5,260 nucleotides of DNA from Xanthobacteraceae bacterium. Its GTDB lineage: Bacteria > Pseudomonadota > Alphaproteobacteria > Rhizobiales > Xanthobacteraceae. Below the pieces are notes generated by a model, which had not been told where the DNA came from, ran no database searches, and saw only the letters and a list, made by a program, of their open reading frames with translations. Where the stretch lies: assembly GCA_030044035.1 (NCBI GenBank), contig JASHWN010000600.1, positions 1-5,260 on the forward strand, read 5' to 3'. Position numbers and translations under genes: made by a program. This document shows, piece after piece, positions 1 to 5,260 of this stretch. Numbering within the stretch: the stretch's first letter is position 1; every line of letters starts with the position of its first letter.

Positions 1-286
1 ACGCAGTGGCGACGGCGCGCGCCGCCAGCGTTCCGCCGGCGCCGACATGGTTCTCGACCACCACCGGGCCAAGGTGGTCGGAGAGGTACGCGCCAATGAG
101 GCGGGCCGCCACGTCGGGCGGCCCGCCGGGCCCGAACGGCACGATCAGCTTGATCGGGTGATCGGGAAAATTTTCGGCGGCGGCGGCCAGCTCTGCGCTA
201 ACCGCAAGCGTGCCAGCCAGTGCCATGCCCAGCGCCGTAATCAAGCGCGGGCGCAAACCATGCCGCCGCGCGGTCGCTTGCTGCAT
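1..286 (-). CDS. Tripartite tricarboxylate transporter substrate-binding protein (TctC/Bug family), 5' part only
   Basis: This is a partial gene: 95 codons are visible before it leaves the window at base 1, against roughly 320 residues for the family. The start is ATG at 286-284, preceded by GGAGG (complement of 293-297) with a 6-nt spacer. Residues 1-37 look like a Sec signal peptide: Arg residues at 7, 8, 12 and 14, a hydrophobic stretch from about 15 to 31, then an Ala-rich cleavage zone at 34-37. The mature part opens with the family hallmark FPDHPIKLIVPFGPGGPPD (40-58), and VVVENHVGAGGTLAAR (75-90) follows. Family knowledge: Bug proteins are periplasmic binders of small carboxylates, often feeding TctAB-type transporters, though many are orphans. 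The ligand cannot be read from this piece. The gene is transcribed away from nuoA and probably has nothing to do with complex I. Confidence 0.9.
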   Translation of the reverse strand, partial: MQQATARRHGLRPRLITALGMALAGTLAVSAELAAAAENFPDHPIKLIVPFGPGGPPDVAARLIGAYLSDHLGPVVVENHVGAGGTLAARAVATA

Positions 287-306
287 TGTTTTCCTCCCGG
301 CGCAGC

Positions 307-346
307 TCTTATCGGATCGTAACATTTCTTGCCGGATCTTAGCATT
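307..346. repeat. Imperfect tandem repeat, two 20-bp units
   Basis: Units 307-326 and 327-346 abut and agree at 16 of 20 positions by my count. The core is CGGATC-N-TA-N-CAT at 313-325 and 333-345. There is no third copy. The 20-bp period is close to two helical turns, so both units face the same side of the helix, which is a common layout for paired protein-binding sites. It lies 21 to 60 bp upstream of the TctC-like start, within its 5' leader or core promoter. Confidence 0.6.
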
Positions 347-367
347 GCGGTCTGGCAATCGCGTCAA
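339..367 (-). promoter_or_regulatory. Possible promoter for the TctC-like gene
   Basis: On the minus strand, TTGACG (complement of 362-367) matches five of six bases of a -35 box. Exactly 17 nt later comes TGCTAA (complement of 339-344), a poor -10 match. The -35 box sits in one arm of the inverted repeat at 361-383 and the -10 lies in the second unit of the tandem repeat. The weak -10 keeps this tentative. Confidence 0.3.
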
Positions 368-383
368 TGTCGAGAATTGACGC
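361..383. promoter_or_regulatory. Inverted repeat, possible operator
   Basis: GCGTCAAT (361-368) and ATTGACGC (376-383) are perfect 8-bp inverted arms around a 7-nt spacer. There is no T-run beside it, so it does not look like an intrinsic terminator, and each arm contains TTGACG, a -35-like hexamer. The symmetry suits a dimeric regulator that would block the promoter of the TctC-like gene. I do not recognise the motif as that of a specific regulator family. Confidence 0.45.
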
Positions 384-550
384 ATCCGCGGCAGTCGATT
401 CGGCGGCCATCAGCGTTGCGGAGTAAGTCGGCTGCTACCTGTACGGCGCGTGATCATGTTTATGTCATGTATTGCGCTTGCCTCGCGCCTTGCACCTTGC
501 GGTGCGCTGCGGTAAGGGTCGCCGCGTTCGATTTGCAGCGCGAATCCGCC

Positions 551-567
551 GATTTTGCCGGCAAATC
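551..567. promoter_or_regulatory. Near-palindrome upstream of nuoA, possible operator
   Basis: TTTGCCGGCAAA at 554-565 is a perfect 12-bp palindrome. Allowing one unpaired T at 553, it extends to a 16-bp palindrome, GA(T)TTTGCCGGCAAATC. A further GATTTGC half-site lies at 530-536. It is about 120 bp upstream of the nuoA start, a suitable place for a regulator site in the leader or promoter. The regulator, if any, is unknown. Confidence 0.3.
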
Positions 568-672
568 AGCCGCTCTCCGCACCCTGACGCACCCTGCACG
601 GGGGGAGGGCGGGATCGTTGCGGAAGGCCGCCGCGATGGACATGTCAATGGCGCAGCCGGAGTTCGTTGTTC

Positions 673-680
673 GGAAGGAG
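673..680 (+). promoter_or_regulatory. Shine-Dalgarno of nuoA
   Basis: GGAAGGAG lies 5 nt before ATG 686-688. It selects this start over the in-frame GTG at 680-682, which it overlaps, over the in-frame ATG at 698, and over the long open extension upstream. Confidence 0.8.
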
Positions 681-685
681 TGCCG

Positions 686-1063
686 ATGAGCGAGGCGATG
701 AACCAATTGCTGCTGGCCTATCTGCCGCTCATCATTTTTGTCGGCGTGTCGGCAGCGATCGCGCTGGCACTGCTCGTCTCGGCCTTTCTCATCGCCTACA
801 AGCAGCCGGATCCGGAAAAGCTGTCGGCCTACGAGTGCGGCTTCAACGCCTTCGATGATGCCCGCATGAAATTCGACGTGCGCTTCTATCTGGTGGCGAT
901 CCTGTTCATCATTTTCGATCTGGAAGTGACGTTCCTGTTTCCGTGGGCTGCGACATTCGGGCAGGTCGGCGCCTTCGGCTTCTGGGCGATGATGATCTTC
1001 CTTGCAGTGCTGACGATCGGTTTTATCTATGAATGGAAGAAGGGAGCGCTCGAATGGGATTGA
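686..1063 (+). CDS. nuoA: NADH-quinone oxidoreductase subunit A
   Basis: NuoA (ND3 homologue) is a small inner-membrane subunit of complex I. Its first loop lies by the quinone cavity and helps link redox chemistry to proton pumping. The product is 125 residues, normal for the family. Three membrane segments are visible at about 8-37, 66-89 and 97-117. The conserved loop follows helix 1, with YECGFNAF at 49-56 and [18 protein letters not shown] at 58-75. Cys51 matches the ND3 loop cysteine, and Asp78 and Glu80 in FDLE correspond to the conserved acidic pair in helix 2. The start at 686 puts a short N-terminus before helix 1 and has a strong Shine-Dalgarno. It is the first gene of the operon, and its last 10 bp overlap nuoB. 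Nothing suggests damage. Confidence 0.97.
   Translation: MSEAMNQLLLAYLPLIIFVGVSAAIALALLVSAFLIAYKQPDPEKLSAYECGFNAFDDARMKFDVRFYLVAILFIIFDLEVTFLFPWAATFGQVGAFGFWAMMIFLAVLTIGFIYEWKKGALEWD
1041..1046 (+). promoter_or_regulatory. Shine-Dalgarno of nuoB
   Basis: AGGGAG lies 7 nt before ATG 1054-1056. It favours this start over the in-frame ATG at 1033, which has no such site and would lengthen the overlap with nuoA to 31 bp. Confidence 0.65.
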
Positions 1064-1626
1064 GCGAACCCGTCGTCGCCGCCCCGCCCCGGGGCGTGCT
1101 CGACCCGCGGACCGGCAAGCCGATCGGCGCCGACGATCCGTTTTTCTCCGAGGTCAATGCCGAGCTCACCGACAAGGGGTTTCTTGTCGCGGCGGCCGAC
1201 GATCTGATTGCCTGGGCGCGCACCGGCTCGCTGATGTGGATGACGTTCGGGCTTGCCTGCTGCGCCATCGAAATGATGCAGGTGTCGATGCCGCGCTACG
1301 ACGTCGAGCGCTTCGGCTTCGCGCCGCGCGCTTCGCCGCGCCAGTCCGACGTCATGATCGTCGCCGGCACATTGTGCAACAAGATGGCGCCGGCGCTGCG
1401 CAAGGTCTATGACCAGATGCCGGAGCCGCGCTACGTCATCTCGATGGGTTCGTGCGCCAATGGCGGCGGCTATTACCATTTTTCGTATTCGGTGGTGCGC
1501 GGCTGCGACCGCGTCGTGCCGGTCGATATCTACGTGCCGGGCTGTCCGCCGTCCACCGAGGCGCTGCTCTATGGCGTGCTGCTCCTGCAAAAGAAGATCC
1601 GCCGCACCTCGACCATCGAACGCTGA
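1054..1626 (+). CDS. nuoB: NADH-quinone oxidoreductase subunit B (carries Fe-S cluster N2)
   Basis: NuoB (PSST homologue) holds the terminal 4Fe-4S cluster N2, which passes electrons to quinone at the interface with NuoD. The product is 190 residues. The four cluster ligands are present as the adjacent pair Cys69-Cys70 ([10 protein letters not shown]), Cys134 ([10 protein letters not shown]) and Cys164 ([10 protein letters not shown]), with the spacing seen in mitochondrial PSST. The N-terminal 40 residues or so are variable and Pro-rich. The start at 1054 is chosen for its Shine-Dalgarno; ATG 1033 would add seven residues. The gene overlaps the nuoA stop by 10 bp, and nuoC begins 2 nt after its stop, which suggests coupled translation. 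It looks intact. Confidence 0.97.
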   Translation: MGLSEPVVAAPPRGVLDPRTGKPIGADDPFFSEVNAELTDKGFLVAAADDLIAWARTGSLMWMTFGLACCAIEMMQVSMPRYDVERFGFAPRASPRQSDVMIVAGTLCNKMAPALRKVYDQMPEPRYVISMGSCANGGGYYHFSYSVVRGCDRVVPVDIYVPGCPPSTEALLYGVLLLQKKIRRTSTIER

Positions 1627-1628
1627 TC

Positions 1629-2252
1629 ATGAATGAGACGCTCGACACGCTCGGCCGGACCATCGCTGCCGCGCTGCCCAACGCGGTCGCGGGCTACAGC
1701 GTGGACTTTCGCGAGCTGAACGTCAGCGCGAATGCGCCCGACATCGTCGCGGTGATGCGCTTCCTGCGCGACGACCCGCGTTGCCAGTTCTGGTGCATCA
1801 TCGATGTCACCGCGGTCGACTGGCCGAGCCGCGAGCGGCGCTTCGACGTGGTCTACCACCTGTTGTCGCCCAAGCATAACGTGCGCATCCGCGTGAAGGC
1901 GGAAACCGACGAGACCACGCCGGTGCCGTCGATCATCGACGTTTATCCCGGCGCCGATTGGTTCGAGCGCGAAGTGTTCGATCTCTACGGCATCGTGTTC
2001 ACCGGCCATCCGGACCTGCGCCGCATCTTGACCGATTACGGTTTCGAGGGGCATCCGCTGCGCAAGGATTTTCCGCTCACCGGCTTTGTCGAGATCCGCT
2101 ACGACGACGAGCTCAAGCGCGTGGTCTACGAGCCGGTGCGGCTCACCCAGGAATTCCGCAACTTCGATTTTCTGTCGCCGTGGGAGGGCACCGACTACGT
2201 CTTGCCCGGCGACGAGAAGGCGACGAAGCCGGGCGGCGGGCAGGGGGCGTAA
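1629..2252 (+). CDS. nuoC: NADH-quinone oxidoreductase subunit C (30 kDa subunit)
   Basis: NuoC is a peripheral-arm subunit without cofactors that packs against NuoD in the connecting module. The product is 207 residues, a usual length for a stand-alone alphaproteobacterial NuoC, in contrast to the fused NuoCD of enterobacteria. The 30-kDa signature is clear: [14 protein letters not shown] at 109-122, then [19 protein letters not shown] at 126-144. The C-terminus carries the typical [12 protein letters not shown] (177-187 region). ATG 1629 lies 2 nt after the nuoB stop. No Shine-Dalgarno is evident there, so translation probably depends on ribosomes finishing nuoB. The gene ends 1 nt before the thioesterase-like gene, whose Shine-Dalgarno lies inside the last codons of nuoC. 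Confidence 0.96.
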   Translation: MNETLDTLGRTIAAALPNAVAGYSVDFRELNVSANAPDIVAVMRFLRDDPRCQFWCIIDVTAVDWPSRERRFDVVYHLLSPKHNVRIRVKAETDETTPVPSIIDVYPGADWFEREVFDLYGIVFTGHPDLRRILTDYGFEGHPLRKDFPLTGFVEIRYDDELKRVVYEPVRLTQEFRNFDFLSPWEGTDYVLPGDEKATKPGGGQGA

Positions 2253-2253
2253 G

Positions 2254-2700
2254 ATGAAGCCAACGCTCAAGCCCGGGCTCACCCACCGCTTCGCCTACAG
2301 GGTGCCGGAAAACAAGACGGTGCCGTACACCTATCCGGAGTCGCCGGAGATCGCGGCGATGCCGAAGGTGTTCGCCACCGGATTCATGATCGTGCTGATG
2401 GAATGGACCTGCACGCAGCTGTTGGCGCCGTACCTCGACTCCGGCGAAGGCAGCCTCGGCGTGCATGTCGACGTCAGTCACCTCGCCGCGACGCTGCCGG
2501 GAATGACGGTGACGGTCGACGTCGAAGTGAGCGAGATCGTCGGCAACCGTGTGGCCTTCACGGTCAAGGCGCATGACGGCATCGATCTCATCGGTGAAGG
2601 TCGTCACGAACGTTTCGTGGTCGCCTGGGACAAATTCAACGCGCGGCTCGCCGCCAAAGCAAAAAAGGCGGCGGAACTGCAGATGGCGACGACCGGATAA
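2254..2700 (+). CDS. Hotdog-fold thioesterase resembling fluoroacetyl-CoA thioesterase FlK, inserted between nuoC and nuoD
   Basis: The product is 148 residues and likely cytoplasmic; no signal peptide or membrane segment is seen. It resembles FlK, the Streptomyces cattleya enzyme that hydrolyses fluoroacetyl-CoA, and compared with that sequence from memory it aligns without gaps through residue 120. Thr42 and Glu50 ([11 protein letters not shown], 41-51) and His76 (DVSHLAAT) match the FlK catalytic residues. Gly69 (GEGSLG) and Arg120 ([14 protein letters not shown], 107-120) match its fluorine-pocket residues. The FlK gate residues Phe33 and Phe36 are Ile33 and Met36 here, so fluoroacetyl-CoA specificity should not be assumed. 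A Lys/Ala-rich tail fills 131-148. ATG 2254 has AGGGGG (2242-2247) 6 nt upstream. The gene starts 1 nt after nuoC and ends 4 nt before nuoD, so it is part of the operon, though it is not a known complex I subunit. Inference: it may clear an unwanted small acyl-CoA; the substrate is unknown. Confidence 0.85.
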   Translation: MKPTLKPGLTHRFAYRVPENKTVPYTYPESPEIAAMPKVFATGFMIVLMEWTCTQLLAPYLDSGEGSLGVHVDVSHLAATLPGMTVTVDVEVSEIVGNRVAFTVKAHDGIDLIGEGRHERFVVAWDKFNARLAAKAKKAAELQMATTG

Positions 2701-2704
2701 GAGA

Positions 2705-3928
2705 ATGGCCGACACCAACATCATTCCGGCCGGTGGACAGCGCGAAGGCGCCACCCGCAACTTTACGATCAACTTCGGGCCGCAGCATCCGGCGGCGCAC
2801 GGCGTGCTGCGCCTGGTGCTCGAGCTCGACGGCGAGGTGGTGGAGCGGGTCGATCCGCATATCGGCCTTTTGCACCGCGGCACCGAGAAACTGATCGAGC
2901 ACAAGACTTATCTGCAGGCGATCCCGTATTTCGATCGGCTCGACTACGTGGCGCCGATCAACCAGGAGCACGCGTTCTGCCTGGCGGCGGAAAAACTGCT
3001 CGGCATCGACGTGCCGCGGCGGGCGCAGATCATCCGTGTGCTGTACTGCGAGATCGGCCGGCTGTTGTCGCACATGCTCAATGTCACGACGCAGGCCATG
3101 GACGTCGGCGCGCTCACCCCGCCGCTGTGGGGGTTCGAGGAGCGCGAAAAGCTCATGGTGTTCTACGAGCGCGCCTCCGGCTCGCGCTTGCACGCAGCCT
3201 ATTTCCGCGTTGGCGGCGTGCACCAAGACCTGCCGCCGAAGCTGATCGATGATATCGCGGCGTTCTGCGATCCTTTCCTGAAGGTCTGCGACGACCTCGA
3301 GGAGTTGCTGACCGACAACCGCATCTTCAAGCAGCGCAACGTCGATATCGGCGTGGTCAAGCTGGAAGACGCCTGGGCACGCGGTTTTTCCGGCGTGATG
3401 GTGCGCGGCTCCGGCGCCGCCTGGGATTTGCGCCGGGCGCAGCCCTACGAATGCTATTCCGAGTTCGAGTTCGACATTCCAATCGGCAAGAACGGCGACT
3501 GTTACGACCGCTATCTGATACGCATGGAAGAGATGCGCCAGTCCATACGCATCATGAAGCAGTGCGTCGACAAGCTGCGCGTGCCCGACGGGCAAGGCCC
3601 TGTGCTCGTCGAAGATCGTAAGATCACGCCGCCGCGTCGCGCCGAGATGAAGCGCTCGATGGAAGGGCTGATCCATCACTTCAAGCTGTACACCGAGGGT
3701 TTCAAGGTGCCGGCCGGCGAGGTTTACGCCGCGGTCGAGGCGCCGAAGGGCGAATTCGGCGTCTATCTGATCGCCGACGGCACCAATAAGCCGTACAAGT
3801 GCAAGATCCGCGCGCCGAGCTTCCCCCACCTGCAGGCGATGGATTTTCTCTGCCGCGGCCACATGCTGGCCGATGTCTCGGCGGTGCTCGGCTCGATCGA
3901 CATCGTGTTCGGCGAGGTAGACCGATGA
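2705..3928 (+). CDS. nuoD: NADH-quinone oxidoreductase subunit D (49 kDa subunit)
   Basis: NuoD forms the quinone-binding pocket together with NuoB and is related to the large subunit of NiFe hydrogenases. The product is 407 residues, normal for the family. The N-terminal hallmark [15 protein letters not shown] spans 23-37 and [14 protein letters not shown] spans 50-63. His32 and Tyr81 (DRLDYVAP) are 49 residues apart and match the quinone-head ligands described in Thermus Nqo4 and the Yarrowia 49-kDa subunit; His28 is also kept. The C-terminus has the conserved [16 protein letters not shown] (367-382) and ends in [12 protein letters not shown] 2705 is 4 nt after the thioesterase-like stop and has only a poor Shine-Dalgarno (GGATAAGAGA), so coupling to that upstream gene may matter. 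The last codon and stop overlap nuoE by 4 bp (ATGA). Confidence 0.97.
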   Translation: MADTNIIPAGGQREGATRNFTINFGPQHPAAHGVLRLVLELDGEVVERVDPHIGLLHRGTEKLIEHKTYLQAIPYFDRLDYVAPINQEHAFCLAAEKLLGIDVPRRAQIIRVLYCEIGRLLSHMLNVTTQAMDVGALTPPLWGFEEREKLMVFYERASGSRLHAAYFRVGGVHQDLPPKLIDDIAAFCDPFLKVCDDLEELLTDNRIFKQRNVDIGVVKLEDAWARGFSGVMVRGSGAAWDLRRAQPYECYSEFEFDIPIGKNGDCYDRYLIRMEEMRQSIRIMKQCVDKLRVPDGQGPVLVEDRKITPPRRAEMKRSMEGLIHHFKLYTEGFKVPAGEVYAAVEAPKGEFGVYLIADGTNKPYKCKIRAPSFPHLQAMDFLCRGHMLADVSAVLGSIDIVFGEVDR

Positions 3929-4593
3929 GCGTCCGCCGTCTTGCCGAAAAGCAGCCGCCGACCTTTGCCTTCACGCCCGAGAATCTGGCCTGGGCCAGGG
4001 CGCAGATCGACAAATATCCGCGCGGTCGGCAGCAATCCGCTGTGCTTCCAGTTCTATGGCGGGCGCAGCAGCAGTGCGGCGGCTGGCTGCCGCAGAAGGC
4101 GATCGAGGCGGTCGCCGACCTGCTCGGCATGGCGAACATCCGCGTGCTCGAAATCGCCACCTTCTACACCATGTTCAACCTGTCGCCGGTCGGCAAATAC
4201 CACGTGCAGTTCTGCGGCACGACGCCGTGCATGCTGCGCGGCGCTGACGAACTGAAGAAAGTGCTGCGCCGCATGATCGGCGATGAGCTCGAGGTGAGCG
4301 CCGACGGCAAATTCTCGTGGGTCGAGGTCGAGTGCCTCGGCGCCTGCGTCAACGCACCGATGGTGCAGATCAATGCCGATTATTACGAGGATCTGACGCC
4401 CGACAGCCTGACGCGCATCATCAACGATCTGTCCGCCGGACGGGCCGTCAAGCCCGGGCCGCAGATCGACCGCATCAATTCGGCGCCGGTCGGCGGGCCG
4501 CAGACGTTGACCGACCCGGCGCTGTTCGAAAAACCCGGTGCGGCAGCCAACGAAGCGCCGATTGCGGACGCAACCGATCCGAGGCGCCAGTAA
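3925..4593 (+). CDS. nuoE: NADH-quinone oxidoreductase subunit E (2Fe-2S cluster N1a)
   Basis: NuoE (24-kDa subunit) pairs with NuoF in the NADH-dehydrogenase module and carries the 2Fe-2S cluster N1a. The product is 222 residues. The four ligands are Cys97 and Cys102 ([10 protein letters not shown]) and Cys137 and Cys141 ([11 protein letters not shown]), a thioredoxin-like fold arrangement. The upstream helical part includes [19 protein letters not shown] (74-92). After about residue 172 comes a Pro/Ala-rich tail of some 50 residues without a domain, a kind of extension common in alphaproteobacterial NuoE and absent from the Escherichia coli protein. The start ATG 3925 overlaps the nuoD stop as ATGA and has GGCGAGG at 3911-3917, 7 nt upstream. 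nuoF begins 5 nt after the stop. Confidence 0.96.
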   Translation: MSVRRLAEKQPPTFAFTPENLAWARAQIDKYPRGRQQSAVLPVLWRAQQQCGGWLPQKAIEAVADLLGMANIRVLEIATFYTMFNLSPVGKYHVQFCGTTPCMLRGADELKKVLRRMIGDELEVSADGKFSWVEVECLGACVNAPMVQINADYYEDLTPDSLTRIINDLSAGRAVKPGPQIDRINSAPVGGPQTLTDPALFEKPGAAANEAPIADATDPRRQ

Positions 4594-4598
4594 AAACC

Positions 4599-5260
4599 AT
4601 GCTCGCCGATAAGGACCGCATCTTCAAGAATCTGTACGGGCAGCACGATTGGCGCCTCGACGGCGCACGCGCCCGCGGCGCCTGGGACGGCACCAAGGAC
4701 ATCTTGGCGCGCGGCCGCGATGCGCTGGTCAACGAGTGCAAGGCCTCGGGCCAGCGCGGCCGGGGCGGCGCCGGCTTCGGGACCGGTCTGAAATGGTCGT
4801 TCATGCCCAAGGAGGTGTCGCCGGGACGCCCGCATTATCTCGTGGTCAATGCCGACGAATCCGAGCCCGGCACCTGCAAGGACCGCGACATCATGCGCCA
4901 CGATCCGCATCTGTTGATCGAAGGCTCTCTGATCGCCGGCTGCGCCATGGGCGCGCACACCTGCTACATCTACATCCGCGGCGAGTTCATCCGCGAGCGC
5001 GAACGCTTGGAAGCGGCGGTCGCCGAAGCCTACGAGGCCAAGCTCATCGGCCACAACAACGTCCACGGCTTCGATTTCGACATCATCGTGCACCACGGCG
5101 CCGGCGCCTACATCTGCGGCGAGGAAACAGGGCTGCTCGAAAGCCTCGAAGGCAAGAAGGGCATGCCGCGGCTCAAACCGCCGTTCCCGGCCAATATGGG
5201 CCTGTACGGCTGCCCGACCACCGTCAATAACGTCGAGACGATCGCGCAGGTGCCCGACAT
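4599..5260 (+). CDS. nuoF: NADH-quinone oxidoreductase subunit F (NADH and FMN binding), 5' half
   Basis: NuoF (51-kDa subunit) oxidises NADH with FMN and passes electrons to cluster N3. The window holds 220 codons of an expected 430 or so; the gene runs off the right edge without a stop. The N-terminus [14 protein letters not shown] is typical of alphaproteobacterial NuoF. The Gly-rich FMN/NADH region [14 protein letters not shown] lies at 53-66, [13 protein letters not shown] at 84-96, and the 51-kDa signature [16 protein letters not shown] at 167-182. The CxxCxxC-type motif and distal Cys for cluster N3 should lie beyond the window. ATG 4599 is 5 nt after the nuoE stop; the nearest Shine-Dalgarno-like GAGG (4581-4584) is 14 nt away, farther than ideal, so coupling to nuoE is likely. 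Confidence 0.96.
   Translation, partial: MLADKDRIFKNLYGQHDWRLDGARARGAWDGTKDILARGRDALVNECKASGQRGRGGAGFGTGLKWSFMPKEVSPGRPHYLVVNADESEPGTCKDRDIMRHDPHLLIEGSLIAGCAMGAHTCYIYIRGEFIRERERLEAAVAEAYEAKLIGHNNVHGFDFDIIVHHGAGAYICGEETGLLESLEGKKGMPRLKPPFPANMGLYGCPTTVNNVETIAQVPD

Larger units (their letters stand above)
287..685. other. Divergent intergenic region between the TctC-like gene and nuoA
   Basis: This stretch of about 400 bp contains no gene I can support. It must hold the promoters of both divergent units. On the tctC side are a 20-bp tandem repeat (307-346) and an inverted repeat (361-383). On the nuoA side are a small GC hairpin with arms GCACC/GGTGC (492-496 and 501-505), a near-palindrome (551-567), and a short direct repeat CGCACCCTG at 578-586 and 588-596. 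Plus-strand candidates such as TTGCAC (490-495) followed 17 nt later by TAAGGG (513-518) are too weak to call as the nuo promoter. The frame of nuoA stays open upstream to 329, but the translated text has no recognisable domain and the clear Shine-Dalgarno at 673-680 marks the real start. Confidence 0.7.

Noticed and set aside
47..322. 91-codon open frame on the plus strand at the left edge
   Set aside because: The opposite strand encodes a clear signal peptide and TctC/Bug hallmark motifs with a good ribosome site, so this frame is its shadow.
485..507. GC-rich hairpin (GCGC and GCACC/GGTGC arms) as a terminator
   Set aside because: There is no T-run on either side, the stem is short, and no gene ends nearby on either strand.
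490..518. TTGCAC-N17-TAAGGG as the nuo promoter
   Set aside because: The -10 matches only about half of the consensus and similar matches are expected by chance in 400 bp; not strong enough to list as a feature.
329..685. In-frame open extension of 119 codons upstream of nuoA
   Set aside because: It would give a 244-residue NuoA with an N-terminus of no recognisable domain and poor composition. The strong GGAAGGAG site 5 nt before ATG 686 and the normal 125-residue length favour the short form; long stop-free runs are expected at this GC content.
1569..2282. 237-codon open frame on the minus strand across nuoC
   Set aside because: It is antisense to nuoC, whose 30-kDa signature is intact, and its product has no recognisable family features.
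2636..3862. Long 408-codon open frame on the minus strand across nuoD
   Set aside because: Its translation has no family resemblance and is rich in His, Arg, Ala and Val as expected for the reverse complement of a GC-rich gene. nuoD on the plus strand is unambiguous.
4383..5096. 237-codon open frame on the minus strand across the nuoE-nuoF junction
   Set aside because: It is antisense to two well-supported genes with intact motifs, and no domain or credible ribosome site is seen.

Overview
The window is a GC-rich stretch of an alphaproteobacterial chromosome. It holds the promoter-proximal part of a nuo operon, which encodes the NADH:quinone oxidoreductase (respiratory complex I). The gene content, the separate nuoC and nuoD genes, the long C-terminal tail of NuoE and the residue style of NuoB, NuoD and NuoF suggest Hyphomicrobiales (Rhizobiales), perhaps near Bradyrhizobiaceae or Xanthobacteraceae. 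This placement comes from reading the proteins, not from a database search.

Layout: (1) Bases 1-286, minus strand, hold the 5' part of a tripartite tricarboxylate transporter (TctC/Bug) periplasmic binding protein, running off the left edge. (2) Bases 287-685 form a divergent intergenic region of about 400 bp. It contains a 20-bp tandem repeat, an 8-bp inverted repeat that overlaps a possible minus-strand -35 box, and a near-palindrome closer to nuoA. No convincing nuo promoter could be named. (3) Bases 686-5260, plus strand, hold nuoA, nuoB, nuoC, a small thioesterase-like gene, nuoD, nuoE and the first half of nuoF. They are packed with overlaps of up to 10 bp or gaps of 1 to 5 bp, as expected for one cotranscribed and translationally coupled unit.

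How the genes work together: NuoE and NuoF are the NADH-dehydrogenase module (2Fe-2S N1a; FMN and NADH site). NuoB, NuoC and NuoD form the connecting module that carries cluster N2 and the quinone pocket. NuoA is a membrane subunit next to that pocket. The visible cluster ligands and quinone-site residues are intact, so this looks like a functional complex I operon.

The most notable item is the non-nuo gene at 2254-2700. It encodes a 148-residue hotdog-fold protein that lines up, residue number for residue number, with the fluoroacetyl-CoA thioesterase FlK of Streptomyces cattleya as I recall that sequence. Thr42, Glu50, His76, Gly69 and Arg120 are all kept, but the two Phe gate positions (33 and 36) are Ile and Met. 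It lies 1 nt after nuoC and 4 nt before nuoD, so it is made together with complex I. Its substrate and the reason for this placement are unknown.
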